Assembly (NCBI GenBank): GCA_964537035.1
Contig: CAZIAK010000011.1
Coordinates: 1-64,000, forward strand
Direction of reading: 5' to 3'
DNA from: CAZIAK01 sp964537035
Lineage (GTDB): Bacteria > Planctomycetota > B15-G4
DNA length: 64,000 bases
Made by a program: the position numbers and the translations under genes. The notes beneath the pieces were generated by a model that saw only the letters and a list, made by a program, of their open reading frames with translations, was not told where the DNA came from and searched no databases. Below, piece after piece: positions 61,592 through 64,000 of this stretch (position 1 is its first letter; the number at the start of each line of letters is the position of its first letter).

Positions 61592-62482
61592 CTACCAGCC
61601 GCGGCTTTGCAGCAGCTCGTCCGGCTCGAGCGAGGACACGTCGATGCCCTTCATGGCCGGGGCGGCGATGGTGCGGGCCGCGTCGAGCACCTTCTCGGGA
61701 TCGTTCCAGTGCGTGGTGGCGCTGACGATGGCGGTGGCGAAGTTCGCAGGGTCATCGCTCTTGAAGATGCCCGAACCCACGAACACGGCCTGGGCTCCGA
61801 GAGACATCATCAGCGCCGCGTCGGCGGGGGTGGCGATGCCGCCGGCGGCGAAGTTCGGCACGGGCAGCTCGCCCGCGTCGGCGACCATGCGCACCAGCTC
61901 GTAGGGAGCGCCCAGCTCCTTGGCCCGGTCCATGAGCTCTTCGTCACCCATGACGGTGAGCTCGCGCATGTCCTTCATCACCTGGCGCATATGCCGCACG
62001 GCCTCGACGATGTCGCCGCTGCCTGCCTCGCCCTTGGTGCGGATCATGCAGGCGCCCTCGCCGATGCGCCGCAGGGCCTCGCCCAGGTTGCGACAGCCGC
62101 AGACGAAGGGCACGTCGAAGGCGTGCTTGTCGATGTGAAACTTGTCGTCGGCGGGAGTCAGCACTTCAGACTCGTCGATGTAGTCGACGCCCAGGCTCTG
62201 CAGCACCGCGGCCTCGGCGAAGTGACCGATGCGCGCCTTGGCCATCACCGGGATCGACACCGTCTTCATGATGTCCTCGATGATGTCGATGCGGGCCATG
62301 CGGGCCACGCCACCGTCCTTGCGGATGTCGCTGGGCACGCGCTCGAGAGCCATCACGGCGCAGGCCCCAGCGTCCTCGGCGATCTTCGCCTGATCGACGT
62401 TGGTGACGTCCATGATGACGCCGCCCTTGAGCATCTCGGCCAGGCCGGTCTTGAGGCGAAGTGAGGTGTTGTTGTCGGTCAC
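61592..62482 (-). CDS. pdxS: Pyridoxal 5'-phosphate synthase lyase subunit
   Basis: Builds PLP from ribose 5-phosphate, glyceraldehyde 3-phosphate and ammonia, as a dodecamer with PdxT. 296 aa. The catalytic residues are Asp25 (VIMDVTN), Lys82 (MAKARIGH) and Lys150 (RTKGEAGSGD). It is the first gene of the operon pdxS-pdxT-nth. A promoter at 62551-62579 lies about 70 bp upstream. Confidence 0.98.
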   Translation of the reverse strand: MTDNNTSLRLKTGLAEMLKGGVIMDVTNVDQAKIAEDAGACAVMALERVPSDIRKDGGVARMARIDIIEDIMKTVSIPVMAKARIGHFAEAAVLQSLGVDYIDESEVLTPADDKFHIDKHAFDVPFVCGCRNLGEALRRIGEGACMIRTKGEAGSGDIVEAVRHMRQVMKDMRELTVMGDEELMDRAKELGAPYELVRMVADAGELPVPNFAAGGIATPADAALMMSLGAQAVFVGSGIFKSDDPANFATAIVSATTHWNDPEKVLDAARTIAAPAMKGIDVSSLEPDELLQSRGW

Positions 62483-62550
62483 GGCTGTGGCTCCTGGGCC
62501 CGCGGGGTGAGGTGCGCGAAGGGTGCGTTTGGCAGCGGGTGGCAGGGCGC

Positions 62551-62579
62551 AGTCTAGTGACTGTGGGGGGGCTCGTCAG
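62551..62579 (-). promoter_or_regulatory. Candidate sigma70 promoter of pdxS-pdxT-nth
   Basis: On the minus strand: CTGACG (62579-62574), 17 nt, TAGACT (62556-62551). The -10 hexamer is the same as for the peroxidase gene. The implied leader is about 60 nt. Confidence 0.55.
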
Positions 62580-62697
62580 GACTTGTGGGGCCTGGCACAG
62601 GGCGGATTCTTGGAGCGGAGCCCATTGTCTGGGCCGTGGCGTCCATTGTCTGACCAGGCACGAGCGTCTGGGCGTCCGTCGCCCCGTCGACCTCGGC

Positions 62698-63780
62698 CTA
62701 GAGCTTGGCGCCTCGGGACTGCCAGGCAGCCAGCAGCTCGCGCTCCCGATCGTCGGTGAGCCCAACCTGCAAGGTCGCCCCGCTCAATGAGCTCACCGTC
62801 ACGCCGCGCTCGTCGCTGCGCTGCTGGTCCCAGGCCAGGGTGTCAGCGGCGGTCTCGGCGGGAGGGCGGCAGTGTAGGCCGGCCTCGATCGCTCGGCTGC
62901 AGTCCATCTGCATCAGGCCGTCGCTGCCGGCGGGGAGCCAGAGCGGCAGCTCAAGCCAGGGGCCGACCTCTTGATCCAGCAAGAACTGCTCGTCGACCCA
63001 GGTCACCGTGGATGGGGGTGGAGAAGATCGGAGAGGCTCTGGCTGGCCGCCCGTGGTTTGCTGCTCAAGCGCGCCACCGGCTTGCGCGCAGGCAGCGAGC
63101 ATGGCCGCGAAGTCGTGGTGTTCTCCGGGCCCGGCTGCGTTGAACGTTCCCGTGGTGCCGTTGTCCAGGCAGTGCAGGATCCACAGAGACAGATCGCGGG
63201 CGTCGATGTACTGCACGCTCCTGCTGCCCGGCCCGGGAGCGAGCACCTCGCCGCCCCTGGCCATGCGCCGGGGCCAGTAGGTGTAGCGCTCGCTCTTGTC
63301 ATGGGGGCCCACGATGAGCCCGGCCCGCACCGCCAGCACCCGCCCGGGCATGTGCGCCTCGGCGGCCTGCTCGCAGAGGGCCTTCAACGCGCCGTAGGCC
63401 GGGCCGCTCAGCTCGTCGGCCGGATGATCGCCGAGAGGGGCCAGGGGCGCTGACTCATCGGCGCCGTGGGGCACGGGCTCGGCATAGACGCTGCCGCTCG
63501 ACACGAAGACATAGCGCTCGACGGTGTCCGCCAGCAGCTTGGCGCTGCGCTCGACCTGAGCCGGTAGATAGCCGCTGGTGTCGACCACGGCGTCAAACGT
63601 GCGGCCCTCGAGTGCGGACAGGTCACCGTCTCGATCGCCTACCAGCTGCTCGCACTGCGGGTAGAGCCCGGCCCCGCTCCGGCCCCTGTTCAGCAGGGTG
63701 AGTTCATGCCCGGCAGCCAGGGCGGCGTCGACGATGTGGCGTCCGAGAAAGACCGTGCCGCCGAGAACGAGGATGTGCAT
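62698..63780 (-). CDS. NAD-dependent epimerase/dehydratase-like (extended SDR)
   Basis: A 360-aa Rossmann-fold protein. The N-terminal motif is LGGTVFLG (6-13). The central VVDTSGYLP and the catalytic YxxxK (AYGALK) follow, with VYAEPVPHG between. The N-terminal ~200 residues resemble the isoflavone-reductase/CSP41-like branch (GGTxFLGRH, NRG). CSP41-type proteins bind RNA, whereas epimerases act on NDP-sugars, and the sequence does not decide. The next gene upstream on this strand ends 59 bp away. Confidence 0.8.
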   Translation of the reverse strand: MHILVLGGTVFLGRHIVDAALAAGHELTLLNRGRSGAGLYPQCEQLVGDRDGDLSALEGRTFDAVVDTSGYLPAQVERSAKLLADTVERYVFVSSGSVYAEPVPHGADESAPLAPLGDHPADELSGPAYGALKALCEQAAEAHMPGRVLAVRAGLIVGPHDKSERYTYWPRRMARGGEVLAPGPGSRSVQYIDARDLSLWILHCLDNGTTGTFNAAGPGEHHDFAAMLAACAQAGGALEQQTTGGQPEPLRSSPPPSTVTWVDEQFLLDQEVGPWLELPLWLPAGSDGLMQMDCSRAIEAGLHCRPPAETAADTLAWDQQRSDERGVTVSSLSGATLQVGLTDDRERELLAAWQSRGAKL

Positions 63781-63839
63781 GAAGGAAACTCGTAGAGGTG
63801 GGAGCGATCCGGCCGACCGACAGAGGCCGGAAGATGAGG

Positions 63840-64000
63840 TCAGAGCCGGTCGGGGGCGGGCCGCCGTCGCAACTTGATGCTGTCGTCGCCGATGACCTCG
63901 TCGAGCAGGGCCAGCAGGCTGGCCTTGTCCGTTGGCAGGTTGCCACCCACGGGCACCGAGTTGCTGATGTGGTTGCCCCGGTAGATGGCCCGGCTCAGGA
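63840..64000 (-). CDS. C-terminus of a gene, possibly radical SAM (partial)
   Basis: An open frame enters from the right edge and stops at 63840-63842. The visible ~52 residues include RAIYRGNHISNSVPVGGNLP and TDKASLLALLDEVI. The pattern 'RxNHxSNxxPxGGxLPxDK' recalls the C-terminal end of a group of radical SAM proteins, from memory only. The N-terminus is outside the window. Confidence 0.45.
   Translation of the reverse strand, partial: LSRAIYRGNHISNSVPVGGNLPTDKASLLALLDEVIGDDSIKLRRRPAPDRL

Overview
The window is about 64 kb of GC-rich bacterial chromosome. It is densely coded and shows no rRNA, tRNA, CRISPR array, insertion sequence or phage gene. Many predicted lipoproteins, FG-GAP/UnbV and SBBP propeller proteins, sulfatase-like proteins and long secreted proteins suggest a large-genome free-living Gram-negative. 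Two secreted proteins share a C-terminal domain of a style I associate with Poly30-like Planctomycetota, so Planctomycetota is my first guess and Myxococcota the second. This is inference; no phylogenetic marker gene is present.

Layout. 1-5.7 kb: end of a secreted protein, an inositol-monophosphatase-like enzyme, two lipoproteins (one an HExxH protease) and a large SBBP propeller protein. 5.9-11.4 kb: GTP-type PEP carboxykinase (pckG), an MFS transporter and a membrane-anchored sulfatase-like protein, nearly fused head to tail. 11.8-17.9 kb (minus strand): a tight five-gene operon of type III polyketide synthase, ICMT-type methyltransferase, YceI-like protein, FAD-dependent reductase/hydroxylase and MMPL exporter. 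All four junctions are 4-nt start/stop overlaps. It reads as a pathway that makes, modifies, carries and exports a phenolic or pyrone lipid, and it is the most system-like locus here. 18.2-26.9 kb (plus): TPR lipoprotein, FG-GAP/UnbV lipoprotein, a cytochrome c-SCO1 fusion, a second FG-GAP/UnbV lipoprotein and a DUF255 thioredoxin-like protein. 26.9-28.7 kb: rhodanese, cold-shock protein with an acidic tail, and an esterase.

28.8-32.6 kb holds a three-subunit molybdenum hydroxylase whose FAD subunit carries the extra four-cysteine loop of 4-hydroxybenzoyl-CoA reductase. 32.8-35.3 kb is a carbamoyltransferase between two small membrane proteins, recalling sxtI/J/K. A tandem 149-bp-period structured repeat with one compensatory base-pair change follows. 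35.6-40.1 kb: a transketolase-like enzyme, a GNAT acetyltransferase and thioredoxin reductase. 40.3-43.7 kb: xseA and xseB (exonuclease VII) with a sulfatase-like lipoprotein between them.

43.9-49 kb: an unrecognised 344-aa protein, a 60-aa bacterial histone-fold protein, a lipoprotein, a perfect 24-bp-arm long inverted repeat between convergent genes, and a secreted HExxH protein with calcium-type repeats. 48.9-54.8 kb: hutH and hutU, separated by a large carboxypeptidase-regulatory-like protein. 54.8-64 kb: methyltransferase, di-haem peroxidase, sulfatase-like lipoprotein, Lon-N domain protein, the pdxS-pdxT-nth operon (PLP synthesis and base-excision repair), an SDR-type epimerase and the C-terminus of another gene.

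Promoters with a TAGACT -10 box and a recognisable -35 occur upstream of the peroxidase, of pdxS and of the carbamoyltransferase group, suggesting an ordinary housekeeping sigma factor.
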